DNA from: Streptomyces monomycini
GTDB taxonomy: Bacteria > Actinomycetota > Actinomycetes > Streptomycetales > Streptomycetaceae
Length of the DNA: 64,000 nt
NCBI RefSeq assembly: GCF_022271435.1
Contig: NZ_JAFIQY010000001.1
Span: 310,001 to 374,000, forward strand
Direction: 5' to 3'
The translations under genes and the position numbers were made by a program. The notes under the pieces are model-generated. The model saw nothing but the letters and a program-made list of their open reading frames with translations. It made no database searches and had not been told where the DNA came from. Shown here piece after piece: positions 43,287 through 52,265 of this stretch (the stretch's first letter is position 1; each line of letters begins with the position of its first letter).

Positions 43287-46200
43287 TCACCCGTGCTCCG
43301 GACGAGCCGCCCCGCGTTCCCGGCGCAGCCGGTCCGGGTCAACCGTGGTCACGGCCGTCTTCCCGTCCAGCTCCCAGCCCGTCCCGTACGCCGCGGCGAA
43401 GGCGTCCTCGCCCAGCGCGGCCCGCCCTCGGCGGGTGAGGTCGCGAACCTGCCGGTCGGTACGGTCGTGGGCGCCGCGCAGCCGGGAGGCGGCGCCGAGC
43501 AGGACGGCGGCCCGGTGCTGCCGCCCGTGTGCCTGGGCGAGCGCGGCCGCCTGCACCGCCACCAGCGACAGGATCGGCAGGTCCCGGGCCGCCAGCGCAG
43601 CCGCGTACGCCGTGGCCAGCGCCTTCTCCGCGCCGGCCAGGTCCCCCGTCTCCAGGCAGAGCGAGGCCCGTACGCTGCCGACCAGCGTCCGCGCGTGGTC
43701 GCCGGGGAACAGGGTGCCGCCGTGCAGGCCCCGTTCGGCTCCGTCGAGCAGTTCCCGCGCCCGGTCCAGGTCGCCGCGCCGCACCCGGAAGACGGCTTCC
43801 CACGCGTCGACCAGGAACAGCATCTCCGGCGCGCTCATGCGCCGCGCCCGCTCCCGGGCCGAGTCGATGGTCGCGATCACCCGGTCGGTGTCGCCGCGCC
43901 GCAGGTACAGGTCGATCCAGCGCAGGTCGCCGAAGACCTCGTCACCGACGCTCAGCGAGCCGAACCCGGCCGCCAGCGAACGGGCTTCGCGCAGGTCGGC
44001 CAGCGCGCCGTCGAGGTCGTCGTCGTACTGCCGCAGCTGGGCGCGCAAGGGCAGCGTGACGGCCTGGCCCCAGCGGTCGCCGGCCTGCCGGAAACAGGCG
44101 AGGGCTCCTTCCACGTCGGGGCGCATCGCGTCGAGTTCGCCCGCGTTCTCGGCGAACTGGGCCCGGAACATGCGGGCCAGTCCGGACAGCCACACGTCGT
44201 CACCGTCGGCCAGCTGCCCGATGATCGCGGGCGTGCTCTTCCCCTCCTGGAGGAACACGAGCGGGAGGGCGGTGAGGGCGCCGTAGGAGGCGGGCAGTTC
44301 CGGGTACGCGAGCAGCCGCTCGGCCACCTCGTGCATCTCGGACCGGTCGGCCGCGGCCTCCCCCGCGGTCCTCCCCGGCCGGGTGACGAACCGGTTGAGC
44401 AGGTGGATCGCGTGGGCGCAGGCACGGTCGGGCGTCGGTACGCCGCCGGGCACCGCCAGCGCCTCGCCCAGCCAGTAGGCCGCGTCGCGGTGCCGGCCGA
44501 GCATCTGCCAGTACCAGGCCAGCCGCAGGGCCAGGGCGACCGCGCCGGTGGCGTCGCCGGTGTCGCACCGTCGGCGCAGGGCGGCGAGCGTGTTGTCGTA
44601 CTCGTCGCTGATGACGTGCAGGGCCGCCAGTTGGCCGGGCCCGCGCAGCTGCGGGTCGTACCGGGCCATCAGCTCGGCGGAGTGGCCGGCGGCCAGGTCG
44701 CGGACGGCGTCGAGGTCGCCTGCCGCGGCGAGGCGGTCGGTGCCGTACTCGCGCAGCGTCTCCAGCATGCGGTAGCGGCCGGGGACGGGGGCAAAGTGCA
44801 GCAGGGACCTGTCGACCAGGGCGGCGAGCAGTTCGGGGACCTCGGCGGCCGGCACCGCGGTTCCGGCGCGGAGCGCGGTGGCCGCGGCCGCCGTGACACC
44901 GCCGGGCAGGACCGAGACGCGTTCGGCGACCGTACGTTCGTGTGCGCTCAGCAGGTCCCAGCTCCAGGCGATGACCGCGCGCAGCGTACGGTGCCGCGGC
45001 AGCGCGGCGCGGCTGCCGGTGGTGAGCAGCCTGAACCGGTCGCGGAGCCCGTCGGCCAGCTCGGGCAGGGACAGCGTCCGCAGCCGGGCCGCGGCCAGTT
45101 CGAGGGCCAGTGGCATCCCGTCCAGACTGCGGACCACCCGCCGGACCTCCGGCAGGGTCACCGCGTCGACCGCGAAGCCGGGACGCACCGCCGCGGCCCG
45201 CTCGGTGAACAGGCGTACCGCCGCCGCCCGCCGGGCCTGCTCCACACCGTCGTCCGGGCCGGGCAGCGCGAGCGGGCCGAGCGGTACGAGTGACTCGCCG
45301 TCGACCGCGAGAGGTTCGCGGCTGGTGGCGAGCACGCGCAGCCCGGGGCACCGGGGCAGCAGGGCCGCGACCAGGCGGGCCACGGCGTCGATCAGGTGCT
45401 CGCAGTTGTCGACGAGCAGCAGGCTCTCCCGGCCGCCGAGCCGGTCGACGAGAACGTCCAGCTCGTCGTCGGCCGCCCGCACCCGGGCCTCGGCCGGCGC
45501 GCCGCCGCGTATCCCGGTCCCGGCGAGCAGGGCCGCGCCGACCTTGGCCGGCTCGGTGACCGAGGCGAGGTCGATCATCCAGGCGCCGTCGCGGTACGCG
45601 TGCCGGTGGCGGCGGGCGGCCTCGACGGCGAGCCGGGTCTTGCCGGCGCCGCCGGGGCCGGTCACGGTGACCAGGCGCCCGGCGGCGAGCAGCGCCTCGA
45701 TCCGGGCGAGGCCGTCGGCGCGCCCGACGAAGCTGGTCAGCGGCGCGGGCAGATGTCCCGGTCTGGTCCGTACGTCGTCCGGGGCCGGCTGCTCGGCGGC
45801 GTGCAGCAGCCTCAGATGGCGCTCGCGCAGAGCGGCCCCCGGATCGGCGCCGAGACCGTCGGCCAGGGTTACGCGGACCCGCTCGTACAGGGCCAGGGCT
45901 TCGGCCTGGCGGCCCTGGGCGGCGAGCGCGTCCATGAGCAGCGCGGCCGCCCGCTCGTGGACGGGCTGCTCGGCCAGCAAGGCGGTCAGGCGGGCGGCGG
46001 CCGCGTCGGCACGGTCCAGGGACAGTTCGGCGTCGGCGAGGTCGGCCACGGCCTCGGCCGAGGTGTGGGCCAGCCGGGTCGCGGCGGCGGGCGTCACCGC
46101 GGCGACGGCCGCCGGCTCGGTGCCGGGGCGGTCGCCCCACAGCGCCATGGCCTCGCCGAGCACGGACGCCGTGGCATGCGGATCACCGGCGCGCAGGCGG

Positions 46201-46574
46201 TCCCGTCCGGCGGCGGCGAGCTGTTCGAACCGCAGTACGTCCACGTCGGCCTCGGCCACGTCCAGCCGGTAGCCGCCCGCGGTCCGCGCCACGGCGCCGG
46301 CCGCGCCGAGGGCCCGGCGCAGCCGCGAGACCAGTGCCTGGAGGGCGTGGGCAGGCCCTCCAGGCGGGTCATCGGCCCAGATCGCGTCCACCAGGGCCCC
46401 CTGCTCGACCGCGCGCCCGCCGGCGAGCGCCAACCGTACGGTCAGCCCTCGCAGCCGCGCCCCCGCGACCGGCAGGACCGTGCCACCGCGAGACACCTGC
46501 AAGGCACCGGCCCCCAGCAGCATCACGCGAAGCCGCGCATCCCCGTTCCCGTCCCTGCCCCTGCCCCTGCCCAT
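43287..46574 (-). CDS. SARP/AfsR-like regulator with BTAD, NB-ARC and TPR domains
   Basis: 1095 residues. Winged helix (about 15-100, LRVMLLGAGALQVSRGGTVL), BTAD (about 105-250), NB-ARC ATPase with P-loop GPGGAGKT near residue 310 and VDNCEHLIDA as Walker B region, a winged-helix/ARC2 segment, then a long TPR-like C-terminus. This is the arrangement of large AfsR-type regulators of secondary metabolism. ATG 46574 precedes the first beta strand by the expected distance; the frame extends upstream without support. It may be cotranscribed with the LAL gene or act on the neighbouring oxidase genes; neither is shown. Confidence 0.88.
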   Translation of the reverse strand: MGRGRGRDGNGDARLRVMLLGAGALQVSRGGTVLPVAGARLRGLTVRLALAGGRAVEQGALVDAIWADDPPGGPAHALQALVSRLRRALGAAGAVARTAGGYRLDVAEADVDVLRFEQLAAAGRDRLRAGDPHATASVLGEAMALWGDRPGTEPAAVAAVTPAAATRLAHTSAEAVADLADAELSLDRADAAAARLTALLAEQPVHERAAALLMDALAAQGRQAEALALYERVRVTLADGLGADPGAALRERHLRLLHAAEQPAPDDVRTRPGHLPAPLTSFVGRADGLARIEALLAAGRLVTVTGPGGAGKTRLAVEAARRHRHAYRDGAWMIDLASVTEPAKVGAALLAGTGIRGGAPAEARVRAADDELDVLVDRLGGRESLLLVDNCEHLIDAVARLVAALLPRCPGLRVLATSREPLAVDGESLVPLGPLALPGPDDGVEQARRAAAVRLFTERAAAVRPGFAVDAVTLPEVRRVVRSLDGMPLALELAAARLRTLSLPELADGLRDRFRLLTTGSRAALPRHRTLRAVIAWSWDLLSAHERTVAERVSVLPGGVTAAAATALRAGTAVPAAEVPELLAALVDRSLLHFAPVPGRYRMLETLREYGTDRLAAAGDLDAVRDLAAGHSAELMARYDPQLRGPGQLAALHVISDEYDNTLAALRRRCDTGDATGAVALALRLAWYWQMLGRHRDAAYWLGEALAVPGGVPTPDRACAHAIHLLNRFVTRPGRTAGEAAADRSEMHEVAERLLAYPELPASYGALTALPLVFLQEGKSTPAIIGQLADGDDVWLSGLARMFRAQFAENAGELDAMRPDVEGALACFRQAGDRWGQAVTLPLRAQLRQYDDDLDGALADLREARSLAAGFGSLSVGDEVFGDLRWIDLYLRRGDTDRVIATIDSARERARRMSAPEMLFLVDAWEAVFRVRRGDLDRARELLDGAERGLHGGTLFPGDHARTLVGSVRASLCLETGDLAGAEKALATAYAAALAARDLPILSLVAVQAAALAQAHGRQHRAAVLLGAASRLRGAHDRTDRQVRDLTRRGRAALGEDAFAAAYGTGWELDGKTAVTTVDPDRLRRERGAARPEHG

Positions 46575-46759
46575 CCGCCCATCTTCGCGCGCAGGCCGGA
46601 AAGTTCCCGAGGCGGGGCGGGCGGCTGTGTCACCGACTGCGGGCTCCGGTGCTCGTTCTGTGGAACGTGACGGTGCGTGGGTGACCTGGCCGGAGTGGTG
46701 AGCCGGTTGACGGCGGCGGTAGCGCACGCGGGGGCGGCCGGGAGCGGCGAATCAGCGGT

Positions 46760-48982
46760 TCACGTCCGGGTGGTGAGCCGCGCGAGGGCCGCGTCGTACC
46801 GTGCCTGGAGGCCCGCGTCGGCCGCTACGCGCAGCAGTGCGCCGAGCGCCCGTACCGCTCCGTCGTCGTAGCCGGAGGACTCCGCTTCCCGGGCCGCCGC
46901 GTCGAGTTGCCTGATGCCCTCGGTCTCGTCCCCGAGCCCCAGCAGCGCCTCCCCTCTCACCATGAGCAGCAGGGTCCGGGGGATGTCGGTCGTGTCCGGC
47001 CGGTCGTGGAGAGCCAGGGCCTGGGTCGCGGTGTCGAGGGCCTGGTGCCATTTCGCGGCGTCGGCCCAGTGGCGGGCGAGGTGCTGCAGGGCCAGTTTCT
47101 CGATGGTCCGGTCGCCGGCCTGGCGCGCCAGCTCCACCGCCCGCTCGCATCCCTGCGCGGCCTCGACCAGGCTGCCGAGCGCCGCCTGTGCCATGGCCAG
47201 AACGATCAGGGCGTTCGCCTCGGCCACCGTGTCCCCGGTCCGGGAGGCGAGGGCGCGGGCGGCCTCCAGGTGGGTGAGCGCCTGCGGGACGCGCTTCTCC
47301 TCGATCAGGATCCAGCCGAGGACGTTGAGCACCCGTGACTCGCCGTGCCGGTCGGCGTCGGTCCGGGCCGCTTCGAGCGCGGTCTCAAGGAGCGGTACCC
47401 AGCCGTCGCGCACGCGCCACACGATCAGCGGCCACAGCGTCATGACGAGCCGCCAGGTCCTGCCGTGCAGTGCGGCGGCGCGCGCCGCGGCCACCGCCAG
47501 GGTGAGGTCGTCCCTCTCGGCCGCGTACCAGGCCACGGCGGCGGACCGGTCGCCGAACGTGCGCACGGCGGTGGGTGGCAGGTAGTCCTTCGGCAGCGGG
47601 AAGCACTCCTCGTTGCCGGGCTCGGCCGCGGCCACCGCCGCGAGGCCCGTGGCGATGTAGTGGTCGAGCACGCGCTTGAGCGCATCGGGCCCGGCGTCCA
47701 GGCTCCGTGCGTAGAGCCGCACCAGGTCGTGCATCGACCAGCGGCCGGGCATCGTCTCCGTGACGAGGTGCGCGACGGCCAGCCGCTCCAAACCGGTCTC
47801 GGCGGCTGCCGGGTCCGTGTCCGCGAGGGCCGCCGCGGCATACCGGTCGACGTGCGTGCCGGGGTGGCGGCCGAGATGCGCGAACAGGCGGACGACGGGC
47901 TCCGGGAGCTGGTGCAGCGTCACCCGCAGCGCCGCTCGCACGCTGGTGTCCTCCACGTCCAGCAGGCTCAGCCGGCGTGTCTCGTCGGACAGTTCGGCGG
48001 CCATCGCGCTCAGCGGCCAGGTGGGCCGTTGCGCCAGCCGGGCGGCCGCCACCCGCAGCGCCAGGGGCAGTCCGCCGCACAGCTCGGCCAGGCGTCGCGC
48101 AGCCGCCGGCTCCGCGCGGACCCGTTCGGCGCCGAGTACCTGGGCCAGGAGCATCGTGCCGTCCGCCGGCCCGAGCACGTCCACGGCGACGGGCCGGGCG
48201 GTGTCGGTGACGATCAGCCCCGGCAGCCGGTGTCTGCTGGTGACGACGGTGACGCAGCGGCTTCCACCGGGCAGGAGCACTCTGACCTGCTCGGAGTCCC
48301 GCACATTGTCGAGCACCACGAGGAGCCGGCGGTCGGCGGCCAGCGACCGGAACAGCGCGGCCGCGCTGTTCACCGACTCCGGTATCCGGCCGTGCGCCAC
48401 ACCGAGCGCCAGCAGGAACTCGCGCAGCACCTCCATGGAAGAGGGCTCGCCCTGGTCGCCGAAGCCGCGCAGGTCGGCGTGGAGCCGCCCGTCGGGGAAC
48501 GCGGCGCGGCTGTGGTGGGCCCAGTGCAGCACGAGCGCCGTCTTGCCCACCCCGGCGGGCCCGACGACCAGACAGACGGGCGCCTCGCCCACGGCGGCCC
48601 GGGACACCGCGGCGAGCTCCGCCGCCCGCCCGTGAAAGCCGCGCGGCGCGCGTGGCAGCAGATCGGGCGCACTCGTGGGTGCCACGGCGTCCCGTACGGC
48701 AGCAGGCGGCAGTGCCTGCGTCGTAGGGGGCCGACGGGGCCGGCCCAGACTCGCCAGGCGCTCCAGTTCCCTCGCATCCTGCGGGCTCAGGCGCAGGGCC
48801 GTGGCCAGGGCCTGCACGGTCCGGCGCTGCGGCCCCCGCGAGCGTCCGCGCTCCATGTACGACAGGGCCCGCACGCTGACCCCCGCGCTCTGCGCCAGCT
48901 CCTCCTGCGTGAGCCCGGCGCTCTTGCGCAGGCGCTGCAGGAGCGCGCCGAAGTCGCCGTCGGCCGGTGTTCCCGTACCCAT
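46760..48982 (-). CDS. XRE-family helix-turn-helix STAND ATPase regulator
   Basis: 740 residues: XRE helix-turn-helix (10-65, LRKSAGLTQEELAQSAGVSV), NB-ARC ATPase with P-loop GPAGVGKT (141-148), RLLVVLDNV as Walker B and TSRHRLPGL, and a TPR C-terminus. Such proteins are ligand-gated transcription regulators in Streptomyces. ATG 48982 is taken because the XRE domain starts directly after it; its ribosome site is poor. A perfect inverted repeat 50-77 bases upstream (49032-49059) is a good candidate for its own operator. The divergent FAD monooxygenase operon is the likely target. Confidence 0.88.
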   Translation of the reverse strand: MGTGTPADGDFGALLQRLRKSAGLTQEELAQSAGVSVRALSYMERGRSRGPQRRTVQALATALRLSPQDARELERLASLGRPRRPPTTQALPPAAVRDAVAPTSAPDLLPRAPRGFHGRAAELAAVSRAAVGEAPVCLVVGPAGVGKTALVLHWAHHSRAAFPDGRLHADLRGFGDQGEPSSMEVLREFLLALGVAHGRIPESVNSAAALFRSLAADRRLLVVLDNVRDSEQVRVLLPGGSRCVTVVTSRHRLPGLIVTDTARPVAVDVLGPADGTMLLAQVLGAERVRAEPAAARRLAELCGGLPLALRVAAARLAQRPTWPLSAMAAELSDETRRLSLLDVEDTSVRAALRVTLHQLPEPVVRLFAHLGRHPGTHVDRYAAAALADTDPAAAETGLERLAVAHLVTETMPGRWSMHDLVRLYARSLDAGPDALKRVLDHYIATGLAAVAAAEPGNEECFPLPKDYLPPTAVRTFGDRSAAVAWYAAERDDLTLAVAAARAAALHGRTWRLVMTLWPLIVWRVRDGWVPLLETALEAARTDADRHGESRVLNVLGWILIEEKRVPQALTHLEAARALASRTGDTVAEANALIVLAMAQAALGSLVEAAQGCERAVELARQAGDRTIEKLALQHLARHWADAAKWHQALDTATQALALHDRPDTTDIPRTLLLMVRGEALLGLGDETEGIRQLDAAAREAESSGYDDGAVRALGALLRVAADAGLQARYDAALARLTTRT

Positions 48983-49523
48983 CCTCAAAGCCCCCACAAC
49001 GCCAGGGCCCACCGAATGCGCAACCCCACCCGCAAAAGTATGCAGCAACTTACTTTTGCAGGTGGAATTGCCTGTTGCATCCAGGTTCCGTCGGGGTGAC
49101 TCAAGGGCGTACGCATGCGGGCCTGCCCCACCCGGCCGCTCCGCTCCGTCACTTCGCGAACCTCGCGTTCGCCGCCGAAGCCACGGCCGAACACCCCCGA
49201 GCGGACCGGCCGGTGTCGCCGACGCGCCTTGCCCGCGCCGCGACACCGGCCTCTCTCCCGACTTCGCGCACACCGACGAACCCTGAGGGCTGTCCCGCAA
49301 CTGCTGGTCGCCGGATGAGAGGACCGCGTGCTCCTGGTCGCCGCTTACTGGCGGACCAGAGCCCCGACTTACTGACACGGCCAGGGCGGGGCCGCCTGAC
49401 TCGGGCGATGCCTGCACTCGGAGCGTCAACGCCCTGTGCAGGGCTGTCAGCGCCGTGTGCGCCCCGTGTGAGTGACCGGCGGCAGTCTTCCGATGCCTGA
49501 CATCCCGAAGACGAGGAAACCTC
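48983..49523. other. Divergent regulatory region between STAND regulator and monooxygenase
   Basis: 541 bases with no convincing gene. The first 110 bases are locally AT-richer than the surroundings and carry the inverted repeat listed separately. Overlapping short frames in all directions have no consistent codon use. Confidence 0.5.
49032..49059. promoter_or_regulatory. Perfect inverted repeat, candidate operator of the XRE-STAND regulator
   Basis: GCAAAAGTA and TACTTTTGC are perfect complements separated by 10 bases, centred about 64 bases upstream of the regulator start. AT-rich arms in this GC-rich context make chance less likely. The 19-base centre spacing suits a helix-turn-helix dimer, though a transcript hairpin is also possible. 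Confidence 0.55.
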
Positions 49524-51056
49524 ATGCATGACGTACTCATTGTGGGCGCCGGCCCGGTAGGCCTGTTCCTTGCCTGCGAACTCGGCCTCGCAGGCTGCTC
49601 CGTCCTGGTGCTCGAACGGGAGCCGGAGCCCCGCTCCCCGTGGAAGGCGGCCCCGCTCGGGATGCGGGGCCTGTCCGCCGCGTCGGTCGAGGCGTTCTAC
49701 CGCCGCGGGATGCTGGACCCGCTGCACACAAGGTCGGGCGTACACGACGCCCCAGGCACGCGCCCCGGCGCAGCACCCGCAACGGACCAATCTTCTCCCC
49801 CTCCCGGCGTGGGCCACTTCGCCGGCATGATGCTCGATCCGGCCAAGGTCGACTTCGACGCCCTGCCGTTCCGGCTTCCCGGCCCGGCGGCGGGCGGCAT
49901 GCTGACGAGCCTCGAAACGATCGAGGCGGTGCTGTCCGAGCGGGCGTCCCGGCTCGGCGTGGAGATCAGGCGCGGTGTCACGGTCTCGGCCGTCACGCAG
50001 GACGACGAGGGCGTGGTCGCGTACGCCGGCGAGCACCCGTACGCGGCGCGCTGGCTCGTCGGCTGCGACGGCGGACGCAGCACGGTGCGCGGGCTCGCCG
50101 GATTCCCGTTCGTCGGCACCGAACCGCTGTTCACCGGCTACGTCATGCTCGCCACGGTCGCCGGCCCCGACGAGCTGGCTCCCGGGTTCAACCTGACGCC
50201 GGCCGGCATGTACCTCCGGATGCCCGCCCAGGAGTACATCGGCATGACGGACTTCGACGGCGGTGCGTTCGACCGCTCGCGGCGGCCTTCTCTCGACCAC
50301 CTCCAGACGGTGCTGCGCCGCGTGTCCGGCACCGGTGTGACGCTGAGCGACGTCCGTCTCGTCTCGGACTTCACCGACCGGGCGATGCAGACGACGGTCT
50401 ACCGGCTCGGGCGCGTCCTGCTCGCGGGCGACGCCGCGCACATCCACTCCCCCCTCGGCGGGCAGGGGCTCAACCTCGGCATCGGCGACGCCGTGAACCT
50501 GGGGTGGAAGCTCGCGGCGACCGTGCACGGGCACGCGCCGGACGGACTTCTCGACACCTACACCCGCGAACGGCACCCGGTCGGCGCGGCGGTGCTCGAC
50601 TGGACACGCGCCCAAACGGCGGTGATGCGGCCGGGTCCGCACGGCCGGGCCATCCAGTCGGTGCTGCGCGACCTGCTCGGAACCCGTGACGGGACGACCC
50701 AGGTGTTCGCGAAGGTGTCGGGCGCGTCGATCCGCTACGACCTCGGCGGCGAGCACCCGCTGACCGGCCGCAGCGCCCCGGACCTCCGCCTCGAAGACGG
50801 CACCCGGCTCGGGGAGCTGTTGCGGGACGGACGCGGTGTCGCCCTCGATCTGAGCACCGAACGCCGCCTGCGCGATGCGGCGACGGGCCGGCCGGGCCGC
50901 CTGCGTCACACAGCCGGGACGGCGAAGAACGACCTCGGCCTGGACGCCGTGCTCATCCGCCCGGACGGCATCGTCGCCTGGGCGGGCGGTCGCGGCTTCG
51001 ACCCGCACGCGTTCGAACGGGCCGCCGACCAGTGGTTCGGCATCCCGGCAGCCTGA
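49524..51056 (+). CDS. FAD-dependent aromatic hydroxylase-type monooxygenase
   Basis: 510 residues of the PheA/TfdB flavin monooxygenase family, as found in polyketide tailoring and rifampicin monooxygenases. The dinucleotide fold is IVGAGPVGLFLACELG, the DG motif is in VGCDGGRSTVRGLAG, and the second FAD motif is VLLAGDAAHIHSPLGGQGLN. A thioredoxin-like C-terminal domain ends in LIRPDGIVAWAG. ATG 49524 has AGGAA 6 bases upstream. It is followed after 47 bases by an SGNH hydrolase and probably forms an operon with it. Substrate is unknown; no polyketide genes are in view, so antibiotic or xenobiotic hydroxylation is as likely as biosynthesis. Confidence 0.9.
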   Translation: MHDVLIVGAGPVGLFLACELGLAGCSVLVLEREPEPRSPWKAAPLGMRGLSAASVEAFYRRGMLDPLHTRSGVHDAPGTRPGAAPATDQSSPPPGVGHFAGMMLDPAKVDFDALPFRLPGPAAGGMLTSLETIEAVLSERASRLGVEIRRGVTVSAVTQDDEGVVAYAGEHPYAARWLVGCDGGRSTVRGLAGFPFVGTEPLFTGYVMLATVAGPDELAPGFNLTPAGMYLRMPAQEYIGMTDFDGGAFDRSRRPSLDHLQTVLRRVSGTGVTLSDVRLVSDFTDRAMQTTVYRLGRVLLAGDAAHIHSPLGGQGLNLGIGDAVNLGWKLAATVHGHAPDGLLDTYTRERHPVGAAVLDWTRAQTAVMRPGPHGRAIQSVLRDLLGTRDGTTQVFAKVSGASIRYDLGGEHPLTGRSAPDLRLEDGTRLGELLRDGRGVALDLSTERRLRDAATGRPGRLRHTAGTAKNDLGLDAVLIRPDGIVAWAGGRGFDPHAFERAADQWFGIPAA

Positions 51057-51103
51057 ACCGCCCAAGTCCTCGTTCCCTCCGCCCTTCTCTTCCAGGAGCA
51101 CCC

Positions 51104-51772
51104 ATGACGATCACCCTTCGCCCGGGAGCCACCGTGCTGTTCACCGGCGACTCGATCACCGACAGCCGGCGGCTGACGAGCGAGGACGGCCTCGGCTTCG
51201 GCTACCCGCTGCGCATCGCGGGCGAGTGGGGCCTGCGGCACCCGGACCGGCCCGTGACCTGGCTGAACTCCGCGATCGCGGGCCACAAGGTACGGGACCT
51301 CGAACCCCGGTGGCAGACGGACGTGCTCGACGCGCGCCCGGACGTGGTGTCGATCCTCGTCGGCGTCAACGACATGGGCTGGCACACCCTGGACCCGGAG
51401 GGGTACGTGATTCCCGTGGAGGAGTTCGCGGCGGGTTACGACCGCCTGCTCGCGCCCCTCGCCGCGGCCGGCACGGAGCTGATCCTCGTCGAACCGTTCC
51501 TGCTCCCGGTCCACGGCGTCGTCGAGGCCGGAGCCGGTACCGCGCGCATCGGGCCGGAAGAGCGCGAACGATGGCGCGCCGACCTGGACCCGAAGATCCA
51601 GGCCGTACGCGAACTCGCCCGCGCCTACGAGGCGCAGCTGCTCCCGGCCGACCGCATGTTCACCGAACTCGCCACGACGACCGGCCCGGAGTACTGGGCC
51701 GAGGACGGCGTCCACCCGACCCCGGCCGGTCACGCCGCACTCGCGGAGGCCTGGCTGCGCCTGGTCACGTGA
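51104..51772 (+). CDS. SGNH/GDSL-type hydrolase
   Basis: 222 residues with SGNH blocks in order: I, FTGDSITDSRR (Ser nucleophile); III, ILVGVNDMGW (Asn); V, EDGVHPTPAGHAAL (Asp/His). There is no signal peptide, so it acts in the cytoplasm, probably as an esterase or deacetylase. CAGGAG lies just upstream of ATG 51104. Its partner monooxygenase and the terminator that follows define a two-gene unit. Confidence 0.88.
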   Translation: MTITLRPGATVLFTGDSITDSRRLTSEDGLGFGYPLRIAGEWGLRHPDRPVTWLNSAIAGHKVRDLEPRWQTDVLDARPDVVSILVGVNDMGWHTLDPEGYVIPVEEFAAGYDRLLAPLAAAGTELILVEPFLLPVHGVVEAGAGTARIGPEERERWRADLDPKIQAVRELARAYEAQLLPADRMFTELATTTGPEYWAEDGVHPTPAGHAALAEAWLRLVT

Positions 51773-51798
51773 CGGTTCCCGGCCTGTGCCTCCGGGGC

Positions 51799-51833
51799 GG
51801 GGGTGAAGGGCCAGGACCGGGCCCTTCACCCCC
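51799..51833. terminator. Bidirectional hairpin terminator
   Basis: GGGGGTGAAGGGCC (51799-51812) pairs perfectly with 51820-51833 across a 7-base loop, between the convergent SGNH gene and the toxin/immunity unit. Confidence 0.88.
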
Positions 51834-51932
51834 CGAGGAGTCCTGCCGGGGTGACGTTCTACCCGACGGGAGAACGCACCCGCCGGTCCGCCTCTGTCCT
51901 GCTCCTTTCGGACCGGCGGACGATGCGTGTCA

Positions 51933-52265
51933 CTAGGTCAGCTTGCCGAGCTTTCCCTCCGGACCACCTGTCTCGATCATCTCCCGGAGAACATCGACCA
52001 TCGCATCGATCCCACCTTTTCGGGTGATCACCAGGTCCGGACATTGGAAATATGCGCCGTGCAAGCTCTCCCCCGTCGTGGACCAGCGATCCATGATCCG
52101 GGAGATCTCGTGAAGCGTGAGGAACGTGGCGCTCCATCTGGTTCCGTCGGCCAGTACGACCTCGGCGTCGATGTTCTCGACGGTATCGCTGTCGTCATCG
52201 GCGCCCAGGATGAACGTAACGTCGAACTGGGCTTCCTTTATGGTGTAAAATGGACTATTTTCCAT
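51933..52265 (-). CDS. Candidate immunity protein for the polymorphic toxin
   Basis: 110-residue cytoplasmic protein, acidic, with strands FDVTFILGADDDSDTVENI and AEVVLADGTRWSATFLTLHE and a C-terminal helix. No family recognised. Its ATG overlaps the end of the toxin gene by 11 bases, so the two are translationally coupled, the usual arrangement for toxin-immunity pairs. It is noticeably less GC-rich than neighbours, as often seen for the exchangeable toxin tip and its antidote. Role is inferred from position. Confidence 0.7.
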   Translation of the reverse strand: MENSPFYTIKEAQFDVTFILGADDDSDTVENIDAEVVLADGTRWSATFLTLHEISRIMDRWSTTGESLHGAYFQCPDLVITRKGGIDAMVDVLREMIETGGPEGKLGKLT

